A program made the translations under genes and the position numbers. From Bin5 sp965218625 (GTDB lineage: Bacteria > Chloroflexota > Anaerolineae > Caldilineales > Caldilineaceae): DNA of 64,000 nt. A model generated the notes under the pieces. That model had not been told where the DNA came from, did not search any database, and saw nothing but the letters and a program-made list of their open reading frames with translations. The first letter of the stretch is position 1. Every line of letters starts with the position of its first letter. The stretch is taken from contig CBDCLG010000014.1 of NCBI GenBank assembly GCA_965218625.1, positions 124,001-188,000 on the forward strand, written 5' to 3'. Positions 28,154-38,260 of this stretch are shown piece after piece.

Positions 28154-30421
28154 ATGTCCCACTCCTCTGAAGCAGGAGGGGCGGCGCGGACGACTTCTCC
28201 TTTTTTCCTCTTTATTCGACCCAGAATTCAAACTCTGCTGGCGGCTTACCTCTATCTGGCCGCCTTCTTCAGCATTTTCGTTCCGCCGTTCGAGGCGCCG
28301 GACGAGATCTGGCATTTCGCTTTCATCCAGCACCTGGTGACGGAGCGGGCGCTGCCGGTCTCCGAGCCAGGTACGCAGGCGCTGTGGCGGCAGCAGGGTA
28401 CGCAGGCGCCGGGCTACTATGCGGCCGCGGCGCTGCTGACCGCCTGGATCGACCAGTCCGACTTCCCTGAAATCTTCGGGCGCGCCAACCCGCACCGCGC
28501 GATCGGCGAACCCGACACAACGATCAACCGCAACTATCTGATCCACCACCGGGAGGCGGAGCGTTTTCCCTGGCGGCGCTCGATCCTGGCGTTGCGCGTT
28601 GCCAGACTTTTCTCGATCTTCCTGGGCGCTGTGACGGTCTACGGCGTTTACCGCACGCTGCGCCTGCTGCTGCCGGCGGAGGGCGCGTTGCTCGGCGCGG
28701 CTTTCGCGGCCTTTCTGCCCCAGTTCGTTTTCATCAGCAGCTCGGTCAGCAACGACAATGCGGTCAATGCGGCCGCGGCGCTCGTGCTGTGGCAGCTGAC
28801 GGCAATGCTGGTCGAGGGGGGCCTGCCGCGGCGAAGGCTGCTGCTGACCCTGGGCGTGCTGCTGGGCCTGACGCTGCTCTCGAAATTGAGCGGGCTGGGG
28901 CTGGTGGGCGTGGTCGGGCTGGCGGTCCTGTGGCTGGCCTGGCGCGGGCGCAGCGTTCGACTGATCTTCGACGCGGCGCTGTGGACGGCCGCGCCCGCGC
29001 TTCTGATCGCCGGCTGGTGGTATGTGCGCAACTGGCGGCTCTACGGCGACCCACTGGCGTGGGAGATGTGGGAGGCGAACATCCTGTTGCGGGTCATCCC
29101 GGCGGGGCCGCTGCGGATTGTGGGGGAGCTGGGCAGCCTGGAGCGTTCATTCTGGGGGCTGTTCGGCTGGCTGAACCTGTCCTATCCCGACTGGGTCTAC
29201 TGGGCGCTGCGCGTGGTCGGGGCCGTGGTCGCAGTTGGGTTGCTGGGCTATGCGGCGCGCCGTGCAAGACGCGCCGGGTGGGCGCTGCGCGCGCCACATG
29301 CCTTTCTGCTGCTGTGGCTGGTCGTGTTGACGATCTCGTGGCTGCGCTTTATGCGGGTGGCGCCGGCCGCGCAGGGGCGCTATTTCTTTGCCGCACTGCC
29401 GGTATTGGGGCTGCTGTGGGCGCTGGGCTGGGCGGGGTGGGGCAACCTGGGCCGGCGGTTCGCCTTGCCCGTCACATACGGCCTCGGCCTGCTGACCCTG
29501 GTTACGCCTTTTGTGCTGATTGGCCCCGCATACAAGCCGCCGCCGATGCCGCTTCCCGACGATCATCACTTCAGTCAATTAACGTTCGGGTTCGTGCCCA
29601 TGGCCACCTTTGGTGAAGGAAATTCGGAAATCGATATTCAGGGCGCCAAATGGTCAACCGAAACGGCTCTGCCCGGCGACGATGTGCAGGTGGACCTGGT
29701 CTTTGGGGGGGGCTACCGTATAGAAACCGACTGGTCGCTATATCTCCATCTTGTAGACGAGGCAGGTCTGATCGTAGCCCAACTGGACACTTTTCCCGGG
29801 GGCGGTCTGCGTCCGACCAGCGGCTGGGACGGCGGCCTGCTGTTCGACAGCTATACGGTTACGATTCCGAAATCAGCCTATGCGCCCAATTGGGCGCGCT
29901 GGCGAATTGGGTTTTACGATCACCGCTCGGGCGAGCGACTGCTGCGCGACAACGGCGACCAGGACTTTACGTTCGGTTCCCTTGCGATAGCCTCTACCAG
30001 CGACGACCCGGAGCTTCCGACGCCCCTCCGTGTCCGTTTTGCCGACAACATCACCCTGACCGGCTACCACTTCAGTACACGGCTGCCGGCCCGCGGCGAG
30101 GAGATGACGGTCACCTTGCACTGGACCGCCTCAGGGTCGGTGAGCGAGTCGTATACAATTTTCGCCCATCTGTTGACCGACGATTTCGAGATGCACGGTG
30201 GGGCCGATTTGAACCCAACGCCGTTGACGGAGGCGTGGGAGGCAGGCGAGACGTTCGAAACCGTTCACAGGTTCACCGTCGCTCCGCGCGCGCCATACGG
30301 CCTTTACCAGATCGAGATCGGGCTGTACACGGTGCCCGACTTCAGGCGCCTGCGCGTGCTGGATAGAATCAACCCGGCCGAAGAGGACCGGATACTGATT
30401 GGGCCGCTGAGAATCGAGTAG
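28154..30421 (+). CDS. Multi-span membrane glycosyltransferase-like protein (GT39/DUF2142 type)
   Basis: The 755-residue protein has about ten hydrophobic helices in its first 460 residues and a soluble beta-rich C-terminal region of about 290 residues. The first extracytoplasmic loop holds the segment PPFEAPDEIWHF, with acidic residues placed as in the GT-C glycosyltransferases that use polyprenyl-linked sugars. The gene begins right after the stop of the polyprenyl-phosphate glycosyltransferase, so the two should form one pathway for modifying surface glycans or proteins. The acceptor is unknown. Confidence 0.78.
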   Translation: MSHSSEAGGAARTTSPFFLFIRPRIQTLLAAYLYLAAFFSIFVPPFEAPDEIWHFAFIQHLVTERALPVSEPGTQALWRQQGTQAPGYYAAAALLTAWIDQSDFPEIFGRANPHRAIGEPDTTINRNYLIHHREAERFPWRRSILALRVARLFSIFLGAVTVYGVYRTLRLLLPAEGALLGAAFAAFLPQFVFISSSVSNDNAVNAAAALVLWQLTAMLVEGGLPRRRLLLTLGVLLGLTLLSKLSGLGLVGVVGLAVLWLAWRGRSVRLIFDAALWTAAPALLIAGWWYVRNWRLYGDPLAWEMWEANILLRVIPAGPLRIVGELGSLERSFWGLFGWLNLSYPDWVYWALRVVGAVVAVGLLGYAARRARRAGWALRAPHAFLLLWLVVLTISWLRFMRVAPAAQGRYFFAALPVLGLLWALGWAGWGNLGRRFALPVTYGLGLLTLVTPFVLIGPAYKPPPMPLPDDHHFSQLTFGFVPMATFGEGNSEIDIQGAKWSTETALPGDDVQVDLVFGGGYRIETDWSLYLHLVDEAGLIVAQLDTFPGGGLRPTSGWDGGLLFDSYTVTIPKSAYAPNWARWRIGFYDHRSGERLLRDNGDQDFTFGSLAIASTSDDPELPTPLRVRFADNITLTGYHFSTRLPARGEEMTVTLHWTASGSVSESYTIFAHLLTDDFEMHGGADLNPTPLTEAWEAGETFETVHRFTVAPRAPYGLYQIEIGLYTVPDFRRLRVLDRINPAEEDRILIGPLRIE

Positions 30422-30551
30422 GCGCCGCTTTGATTCACGGACCGATTTCGACTATGATTGTGTGATTGACGCGGCCCTGGCAGTTCTGATCTTGATGGGA
30501 ATGTACACCGTCAGAGGGGTCTGGCAGTTGCAGTCGGAAGGGGAATTCTGG

Positions 30552-30680
30552 ATGAGCCGCAGACGGAACAGGCGGCGGCGCCTGAGCCGCAACGAAAAGT
30601 TCTTCTATTTTTTGAGCTTGCTGATCGCGTTCAGCTTGGTGTTGGGCATGATCGGCATGGCGATCACGCCCGGCGCCTGA
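30552..30680 (+). CDS. Small basic membrane protein
   Basis: The 42-residue product has an Arg-rich N-terminus (RRRNRRRRLSRNEKFF) and one hydrophobic helix. The ATG at 30552 is preceded by GGAAGGGG. Similar tiny basic one-helix proteins occur in Chloroflexota genomes. A longer form beginning with a GTG at 30462 would add a second hydrophobic segment; I find the shorter start better supported. Confidence 0.5.
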   Translation: MSRRRNRRRRLSRNEKFFYFLSLLIAFSLVLGMIGMAITPGA

Positions 30681-30726
30681 GCTGCCTGGCGGGGCGTCCC
30701 CCCTGTGTAGAGCCCGGACAGATGCC

Positions 30727-31635
30727 GTGACAGCCGAGGAACGCCGCGGCCTGGCGCTGGTTGCGATCGCCGTGATCTTCTTCAGCACCAGCCCGGTGCT
30801 GGTACGCTGGGCCGCGGTCTCGGTCACATCGTTCGAGATTGCGGCCGGGCGGCTGCTGGTGGCCGGCGTCGCGGTGGCGGGCGTGGTCCTGCTGCGTCGA
30901 CGGGCCGCCGGCGTTGTGCCTCTCCTGGCCGCCCGCAGTGAATGGCCCCGATTTGCCCTCTTCGGCCTGGTCGCCGCGCTGCATTTCTTCTTCTACGCCT
31001 ACTCGCTCGAATTCACAAGCATTACCAATAGCCTGGCGATCATGTATACGGCGCCGGTCTGGGTGGCGCTGCTGTCGCGCTTCGTGCTCGGGGAACCGCT
31101 GGCGTTGCGCAAGTGGCTGGGCATCGTCGTGGCCGTGCTGGGCGTGGCCGTCCTCTCCGGGTTCGAGCCGCTGCTGGCGCTAATGCAGGGCGGCGGCGCT
31201 TCCTATGATTTCACGCCCCGCACGCTGATCGGTGATCTGCTGGCGTTGGGCGCCGCGGTTACCTACGCCATCTACAGCATTGCCGGGCGCAGCCAGCGCG
31301 AGCGGTATCCGCTGCTGGTCTATGCCGGTACGGTCTATATCGTCGCTGCGCTGTGGCTGCTGCCGGCCGCGTTTGCCGCGCACCGGCCCGGCAGCTTCAA
31401 CTGGCCGGCCGTCGCCAGCATCGCCGCGCTCGGCGTCTTCCCGCTGGCGTGCGGCCATACCCTCTACAACGCGGCGCTGAGGCGTGCGAGCGCCACCTAC
31501 GTCAATCTGATTGCCACGCAGGAGGTGCTGGGCGGCGTGCTGCTGGGCGCGTTCCTGCTGCGGGAAATCCCCTCTTTCAACAGCATCATCGGCGGGCTGA
31601 TCACCATCGGCGGGATCCTGCTCGTGCTCCTGTAG
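30727..31635 (+). CDS. EamA-family (DMT) transporter
   Basis: The 302-residue protein has ten hydrophobic helices in two repeats of five, each an EamA domain (first repeat about residues 8-138, second about 160-300; conserved FFSTSPVLVRW near the start and LGGVLLGAFLLRE near the end). Such inner-membrane carriers export metabolites, often amino acids or purines, driven by ion gradients. The start is a GTG. The helical count and length are normal. The substrate is unknown and the neighbours give no clue. Confidence 0.85.
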   Translation: MTAEERRGLALVAIAVIFFSTSPVLVRWAAVSVTSFEIAAGRLLVAGVAVAGVVLLRRRAAGVVPLLAARSEWPRFALFGLVAALHFFFYAYSLEFTSITNSLAIMYTAPVWVALLSRFVLGEPLALRKWLGIVVAVLGVAVLSGFEPLLALMQGGGASYDFTPRTLIGDLLALGAAVTYAIYSIAGRSQRERYPLLVYAGTVYIVAALWLLPAAFAAHRPGSFNWPAVASIAALGVFPLACGHTLYNAALRRASATYVNLIATQEVLGGVLLGAFLLREIPSFNSIIGGLITIGGILLVLL

Positions 31636-31802
31636 GCCGCCCGCAACAATCTGTGGCACGTGCGCCGCGCGCGCGAATGGACCGCTGCGCGCCGGGACCG
31701 GGCGGCCGTCGCCGCGCCAGATAACGCCGCGTCTGACAACGCTGGACTCAGGTCTGTTGCGAGATACGGGTCAGCGGGTGGAGCGGGCGGTGCATCGCAT
31801 CG

Positions 31803-32159
31803 CTATTCGAGCGGGACATCTTCCAACTGGTCCGGATCTTCCGGCTGTCCCTGGAGCAGCTGCCGCACCACGTCATCGATGCGCCGTTTGTAGCGCAGCA
31901 ACTCCCGCCGGCATTCCATCTCGGCCGAAGATTGGGGCTTGAACGAGCGCAGCGTCTCCTCCAGCTCCCAGTCGATCCGCACGCGGATGCGATTGATGAC
32001 ACGGCCGCGCAGGTACTCCCGCATCTCCTGCGCGATGACCGTATCGTAATGCAGAAGATCATCGTGCAGATCGACCAGGCGGTCGGAGCCTATTGCGGGG
32101 AGCGGCAGGGAGCGCAGCGTTTCCCAGGCTCTGTTCAGTTTGCGACGATTTACGCTCAT
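31803..32159 (-). CDS. Unknown 118-residue helical protein
   Basis: I do not recognise the family. The product is soluble, rich in Arg, Leu, Asp and Glu, and probably all-helical. It starts MSVNRRKLNRAWETL and has a central RIDWELEETLRSF segment. It has an ATG start but only a weak ribosome-binding site. It is divergent from recA, whose promoter lies 330 bases away. Confidence 0.55.
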   Translation of the reverse strand: MSVNRRKLNRAWETLRSLPLPAIGSDRLVDLHDDLLHYDTVIAQEMREYLRGRVINRIRVRIDWELEETLRSFKPQSSAEMECRRELLRYKRRIDDVVRQLLQGQPEDPDQLEDVPLE

Positions 32160-32492
32160 GCCGGGTCCAGGTGGCGCTGCTCAGGCTCCGCCCTCAGTTG
32201 CTTGCGATTGTAGATTCGAGCGTCGTCCAAAACGGTTGGGCGCGATTGCGGCATAGGTGCTGAAGCCAGGTTGCATGCGCTGACTTTGAGCGCTTGTCGG
32301 AGAATCTTATTGACACGTGTGAAGTAGTTGAGATCTGCCGTCCGAACGGGAGGTTGGTAAGTCGCGCCAGGATTATAGACGTTGGCGCGGCGAATCGACA
32401 AGAATTGGACGATGCTGATTTCGTTTTGGCAGATCGGAAGCAGCCACAAGGGTGGCGCCGCGACGGGATGCAGCTTCGGCGAATTCCACGAT
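32160..32492. other. Spacer upstream of recA
   Basis: Short open frames occur but none has a recognisable domain or a good start. I see no gene or repeat in this stretch. Confidence 0.5.
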
Positions 32493-32522
32493 TTGGCGCA
32501 TTCTGAACATATGTTCTATAAT
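32493..32522 (+). promoter_or_regulatory. recA promoter with LexA box between -35 and -10
   Basis: TTGGCG (32493-32498) and TATAAT (32517-32522) are 18 bases apart. The LexA operator GAACATATGTTC, a perfect GAAC-N4-GTTC palindrome, fills 32505-32516 and touches the -10 box. LexA bound here would block RNA polymerase directly. Confidence 0.9.
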
Positions 32523-32610
32523 GAATTCAATTGAGCGCCGCCATACTGAGCGGCGTGGGCATCTGACAGTTTGCAGTGTTTCGATACCACAACGCAAAGG
32601 AGCAGGAGCG

Positions 32611-33711
<1,101 letters not shown>

Positions 33712-33832
33712 TCCGGTTGCGCGGCGCCCAGGGAAGGCGACAGGACCGGTTGCGGCGGCCTCGTGGAGAGTGGTAGAATCTGGGCAGTGAGTTGTTGCGC
33801 GCGCAGGCCGGCGCTTGTGCGGAGGTGGGAAC

Positions 33833-34771
33833 ATGGCATCAAAAGAGAAAGTGCCAGACGTACCGCGGGATCAGGGGAAACCGACCCAATCGAACGGCGC
33901 CGCGCTGCCCGACGGGCAGGTCGACGCCGACATCTCCTCAGGGCTGGAGAAAAGCGCAAACTGGGCGCCCGCTCATGGCCGTCGCGTCAGCCTGGAAGAG
34001 TACTGGGAAAGGTGGTATGAACACCCGCACGCGCATATCGACGTCAGCTACGAATGGAACAACGGCATCCTGGAGGCCAAACCCTTGCCGACATATCAAC
34101 AGACCGAGCAGTACCGCTGGTTTTTTGGCCTCCTGTGCTTCTATCTGGAAGTGAATCCGATTGCGAAAATATTATGCCTGGAGACCGGGGCCCACATGTC
34201 GGTGCCCGACGGGAAGATGCCGTCGGGGCAGTGGGAGGTGGTATTCAAGCCGGACATCGGCATCATTCGGGATGATAATCCTGCCACGTGGGGAGATACA
34301 GAGCAGCGTTTCTATGCCGGGGTCTGCGACATGATCGTGGAGGAGCTGTCCGATTCGACGATGGCGGAGGTGCGGCGGGACACGGAAGAGAAAAAGGAAG
34401 GGTATGCCCGCGCCGGGGTGAAGGAGTACTTCATCCTGGACTCCAAAGACCGTTACATGCATTTTTACCGTCTCGGCGCCGCCGGGAATTACGACGAAAT
34501 CGAGCCGGACGCGGAAGGGGTTATACGTTCACAGGTGCTGCCCGGCTTTCAGTTTCGCCGCGAGGACCTGCTGCGCCAGCCGGCGTATGCTGAGACGGCG
34601 CGCGACGCGGTGTATGCAGGATACGTCATGCCTGATTTGCAGGTCGGTGAGACCAGGGCCGAAAAGGCGGAAGAACGAGCCGATACGGAGGCACAGCGCG
34701 CCGATACCGCCGAGGAGGCGTTGGAGACGCTGAGAGCCGAAGTGGCCCGCCTGCGCCAACAACGTTCGTGA
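33833..34771 (+). CDS. Uma2-family protein with coiled-coil tail
   Basis: The 312-residue product has a Uma2 (DUF820) domain at about residues 50-245, which shares the PD-(D/E)XK nuclease fold. Candidate acidic residues lie in VVFKPDIGII and VEELSDST, and the segment EEKKEGYARAGVKEYFILD is typical. The last 45 residues form a Glu/Ala/Arg-rich coiled coil (heptads such as AEKAEERADTEAQRADTAEE). Uma2 proteins are abundant in Cyanobacteria and Chloroflexota but their function is not settled. The ATG at 33833 has GGAGGTGGGAAC before it. A terminator follows. Confidence 0.82.
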   Translation: MASKEKVPDVPRDQGKPTQSNGAALPDGQVDADISSGLEKSANWAPAHGRRVSLEEYWERWYEHPHAHIDVSYEWNNGILEAKPLPTYQQTEQYRWFFGLLCFYLEVNPIAKILCLETGAHMSVPDGKMPSGQWEVVFKPDIGIIRDDNPATWGDTEQRFYAGVCDMIVEELSDSTMAEVRRDTEEKKEGYARAGVKEYFILDSKDRYMHFYRLGAAGNYDEIEPDAEGVIRSQVLPGFQFRREDLLRQPAYAETARDAVYAGYVMPDLQVGETRAEKAEERADTEAQRADTAEEALETLRAEVARLRQQRS

Positions 34772-34870
34772 CAGCAGACTCTCTTCGTTGTTGACTATGT
34801 TGCGCAGTGGCAACGCCGCCAAAGTCGAGTCCCTCCAGGCGTGTGCAACGGATACGCAGTTTCTTTGACA

Positions 34871-34907
34871 AAGCAGGAAAAATGCGATAGCGTTTTCCTG
34901 CTTTTTG
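34871..34907 (+). terminator. Rho-independent terminator after the Uma2 gene
   Basis: A 12-bp perfect stem (AAAGCAGGAAAA / TTTTCCTGCTTT) around an 11-base loop is followed by a short T-run. It ends the Uma2 transcript and lies just before tgt, so tgt must start downstream of it. Confidence 0.85.
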
Positions 34908-34931
34908 GTGCCGAAGGGTCGCGAGGCTGAG

Positions 34932-36101
34932 GTGACCGGACCGTTCACGATTCAGATTCACAGTACAGATGGGAACGCGCGCAGCTCCACGCTGCGCACG
35001 CCCCACGGACCGGTGGAGATGCCGGCCTTCGCGCCGGTGGGAACGGCGGCCAATGTCAAGACCCTCGAACCGCGCGACCTGTCGGAGCTGAATACCCCGC
35101 TCCTGCTGGCGAACACCTATCATCTCTATCTGCGCCCCGGCCACGAACTGATCGAGCGGCTGGGGGGATTGCACAGCTTCATGGGCTGGGACGGCCCGAT
35201 CCTGACCGATTCCGGCGGGTACCAGGTGTTCAGCCTGGCGCACCGCCGCAGCCTGGACGCGGACGGCGTCACGTTTCACAGCCATATCGACGGCTCGACA
35301 CATCGTTTTACGCCGGAGCGGGTGATAGAAATCCAGGAATGTCTGGGCGCGGACATCGTGATGGTGCTGGACGAGTGCGCGGACCCGCTGGACGTTGACT
35401 ACCTGGCGGAGGCGTTGGCGCGCACGCACGCGTGGGCCGAACGCTGTCGAGCGGCCCATTCGCGGGCGGACCAGGCGCTGTTTGGGATCGTGCAGGGCGG
35501 CATCTACCCGGAGCTGCGGACGGAGAGCGCGCGAATCGTGACGGGCCTCGATTTTCCCGGCTATGCGATTGGCGGGCTGGCCGTCGGCGAGACGAAGGAA
35601 GAGATGTACGCCACGCTGGACGCGACCTGTCCGCAGCTTCCGGTTGACAGGCCGCGCTACCTGATGGGCGTCGGCGCGCCCGAAGATATTCTGGAGTCGG
35701 TCGCGCGCGGGATTGACCTGTTCGACTGCGTGTTGCCGACCCGCATCGCGCGCAACGGCACGTTGCTGACCTTTGGGGGCCGGTTCAACATTCGCAACGC
35801 CCGTTTCGCCGGGGACAGCCGCCCCATCCAGGAGGACTGCGCCTGCTATACATGCCGCACATTCAGCCGCGCCTACCTGCGCCATCTCTTCGTCAGCGGC
35901 GAGATCAGCGGCCTGCGCCTGGCGACGATCCACAACCTCCACTTTATGCAACGGTTGATGGCGCAGATCCGGGCGGAGATTGGCCGCGGCACATTTGCAT
36001 CCTTTATGGCCGGATTTCTGCAGGGCTATCGCATTACCGATCAGCGGGTGCGGCATGAACAGCGCCGGCGCAGGGCGGAGGCGCTGCCGTCGGCGCCGTG
36101 A
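34932..36101 (+). CDS. tgt: tRNA-guanine transglycosylase (queuine tRNA-ribosyltransferase)
   Basis: Tgt swaps guanine 34 of tRNAs with GUN anticodons for the queuosine precursor preQ1. The 389-residue form has the general-acid Asp in TDSGGYQVFSL (about residue 93), the nucleophile Asp in GIDLFDCVLPTR (about 264), the GIVQGG loop, and the zinc site CxCxxC...H (CACYTC at about 305 and a later His in IHNLHFM). I choose the GTG at 34932; an in-frame TTG at 34905 overlaps the upstream terminator. The distance to uppP is 90 bases. Confidence 0.95.
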   Translation: MTGPFTIQIHSTDGNARSSTLRTPHGPVEMPAFAPVGTAANVKTLEPRDLSELNTPLLLANTYHLYLRPGHELIERLGGLHSFMGWDGPILTDSGGYQVFSLAHRRSLDADGVTFHSHIDGSTHRFTPERVIEIQECLGADIVMVLDECADPLDVDYLAEALARTHAWAERCRAAHSRADQALFGIVQGGIYPELRTESARIVTGLDFPGYAIGGLAVGETKEEMYATLDATCPQLPVDRPRYLMGVGAPEDILESVARGIDLFDCVLPTRIARNGTLLTFGGRFNIRNARFAGDSRPIQEDCACYTCRTFSRAYLRHLFVSGEISGLRLATIHNLHFMQRLMAQIRAEIGRGTFASFMAGFLQGYRITDQRVRHEQRRRRAEALPSAP

Positions 36102-36191
36102 CGGGCCGGCCCGACAGCGAGGAGAGCCTGAAACGGGCAGAGCAGTCAATCTTTCCGCCGCCGCCGCTCACAAGGAAACTGTTGCGGCTTC

Positions 36192-37025
36192 ATGTCTGAG
36201 CTATTCAAGGCGTTTGTTTTGGGCCTGGTGCAGGGCGCCAGCGAATTTCTTCCGGTCAGCAGCAGCGGCCATCTGGTGATCGTGCCCTGGCTGTTCGGCT
36301 GGTCGTCTTCATCTCTTCTTTTTGATGCGGTCGTCCACCTGGGGACGCTGCTGTCGATCGCGGCGGTGTTCGGGCGAGATTTTGGCGCCATCATTGTGGC
36401 GACGCTGCGAAGCATCAAATTCCGCTCGCTGGCGGATTTGAACGCTCGGCTGGGTTGGTTTATACTGCTGGGATCGGTCCCGGCTGCCTTCACCGGCCTG
36501 CTTTTGAAGGATTCGCTGGAGCGGCTCTATCATACGCCGCAGGCAGCCGCCGTTTTTCTGGCGGTGACGGCGCTGGTGCTGGCCGGCAGCGAATGGATGG
36601 GCCGTAATGTCGGACAGCGCACTTTGCTGGCAGCGATATCGTTGCGGCAATCTTTTCTGATCGGGCTGGCGCAAGCGGTCGCGCTGGCGCCCGGCGTCAG
36701 CCGCAGCGGCGTGACCATCGCCGCGGGTCTGGCCCAGGGCTTGCGCCGCGAGGCAGCGACCCGCTACAGTTTTCTGCTGGGGGCGCCGGCTTTCCTGGGC
36801 GCCGGCCTGTTGCAGGGCGCGGATATGTTGGCGTCGGACCCGGCGGCTGTGCGGGCCGAGCTGCCGGCGCTGACGCTCGGCTTTGTCACCAGCGCGGTCT
36901 GTGGTTATGCCGCGATCCGGTTGCTGCTGGCCTATGTGCGCCGCAACAGTCTCTATCCGTTTTCCATCTACTGTCTGCTCGTCAGTCTCGCAGTCTTGAC
37001 AATTTTCGCTCTGCGACCCCGATGA
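36192..37025 (+). CDS. uppP: Undecaprenyl-diphosphatase
   Basis: UppP (BacA) recycles the C55 lipid carrier for cell-wall synthesis by removing a phosphate from undecaprenyl diphosphate. The 277-residue membrane protein has about eight helices, with the catalytic motifs GLVQGASEFLPVSSSGH near residue 12 and PGVSRSGVTI near residue 170. Length is normal. It overlaps the next gene by 4 bases (ATGA), so the phosphate-binding-like lipoprotein is coupled to it. Confidence 0.95.
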   Translation: MSELFKAFVLGLVQGASEFLPVSSSGHLVIVPWLFGWSSSSLLFDAVVHLGTLLSIAAVFGRDFGAIIVATLRSIKFRSLADLNARLGWFILLGSVPAAFTGLLLKDSLERLYHTPQAAAVFLAVTALVLAGSEWMGRNVGQRTLLAAISLRQSFLIGLAQAVALAPGVSRSGVTIAAGLAQGLRREAATRYSFLLGAPAFLGAGLLQGADMLASDPAAVRAELPALTLGFVTSAVCGYAAIRLLLAYVRRNSLYPFSIYCLLVSLAVLTIFALRPR

Positions 37026-37936
37026 TCCGTAACCTGCGCAACGATCACCATGGCAATTTTTCCCACCTGCTGGCGCGGTTGGCGCTGGCGGCGGCCCTGC
37101 TTTCCGGCTGCGCGCTGCTGGAGCCGTCCAAAGCCCGTCCTGCTCCGGAGCCGCTCACCGTAACGGTGGCAGGGTCGACCGAGATGCGGCCGCTTCTGCT
37201 TGAATTGACGGCCGCGTACAGCGAGCGCAACCCGCATCTGCACTTTGTCCTGCGCGGGGGCGGCAGCCGGTTGGGCGAAGAACGGCTCGTGACCGGGGGG
37301 GCTGACATTGCGGCCAGCACCGATTTCTATCCCGACGCCGAGCTGCCTGCCGATCTTGTGCGCGTTCCGATTGGGGTGGACGGGATCGCGCTGATCGTTC
37401 ACGGTGACAACCCGCTGGATGAGCTGACCCTGGCGCAGATTCGGGATATTTTTCACGGCCGGGCGCTGTTCTGGGAGGATGTTGGCGGCGAGGGCGGCGA
37501 AGTGCTGCTGGTGAGCCGCGAGGACGGCAGCGCAACGCGTGCGCTGTTCGAGGAACGGGTTATGGGCGAGGAGAGGGTCTCTCTTACGGCGGTTGTCATG
37601 CCGACCAGCAAGCATGTTGTGAAGTATGTGGCCGATCATCCCGCGGCGATCGGCTATGTCACCTCCGCGTATATCGAACAGGGTGGAGAGTCGGCTGAAA
37701 TGCAGGGCACGAGCAGCCTGCTTTCCGGGGCGGCGGGGCAGGTGGTCAAGGCGGTTTCGGTCGAGGGGCGTCTGCCCTACGGGGCAGACCTGGCAGATGC
37801 CCAATATCTGCTGGCGCGGCCACTCTACCTGTTGATCCGTGACAGCGGCGATCCGGCGCTGGAGGATCTTGTCAGTTTCGCGCTGGGCGCGGAGGGGCAG
37901 GATATCGTCGCCCGTTATCACACACCGATCCGCTAG
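37022..37936 (+). CDS. PstS-like phosphate-binding lipoprotein
   Basis: The 304-residue protein has a signal peptide ending in a lipobox (LLSGC) and a type II periplasmic-binding fold: the phosphate-loop-like segment VAGSTEMRPLLLEL, then GADIAASTDFY, a VSREDGSATRALFEE segment and AIGYVTSAY. PstS-type proteins hand phosphate to an ABC importer. No pst permease or ATPase genes are nearby. It is translationally coupled to uppP, an enzyme that releases phosphate outside the membrane, so it could catch that phosphate; this link is inference. Confidence 0.82.
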   Translation: MIRNLRNDHHGNFSHLLARLALAAALLSGCALLEPSKARPAPEPLTVTVAGSTEMRPLLLELTAAYSERNPHLHFVLRGGGSRLGEERLVTGGADIAASTDFYPDAELPADLVRVPIGVDGIALIVHGDNPLDELTLAQIRDIFHGRALFWEDVGGEGGEVLLVSREDGSATRALFEERVMGEERVSLTAVVMPTSKHVVKYVADHPAAIGYVTSAYIEQGGESAEMQGTSSLLSGAAGQVVKAVSVEGRLPYGADLADAQYLLARPLYLLIRDSGDPALEDLVSFALGAEGQDIVARYHTPIR

Positions 37937-38103
37937 CGCGTCCGGTCCGGCGCGGCTGCCGGGCGGTCGTGGCAACCTGGCAAGCAGAGGGCCGGCGTTC
38001 TCCGGCCGGCGGACTCTTTCCCCTCACTACTTCATCCCTCTTTCAACCCCATTTCTGCTGTTTCCGGCCTGCAGGCCGGGGTCTGCGCTGCCTGGCGCAG
38101 CTG

Positions 38104-38131
38104 TTGACTTGCTTAGGCTCTATGCTATGAT
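38104..38131 (+). promoter_or_regulatory. Promoter of the aminotransferase gene
   Basis: TTGACT and TATGAT are 16 bases apart, and the -10 has a TGC extension. The leader to the ATG at 38261 is about 125 bases. The spacer 37937-38103 holds no gene. Confidence 0.65.
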
Positions 38132-38260
38132 TGGCTTCACGTCTACCCTGGATGAAGACAATCGAATCGCCGCACGCTTTTCAACAGTTTTTGATAGGGC
38201 ATTGCCGGCTATCGCGGCCGCGAACCGGGGTCCGCGACCCAGCGAAGTCAGGGGACTCAG

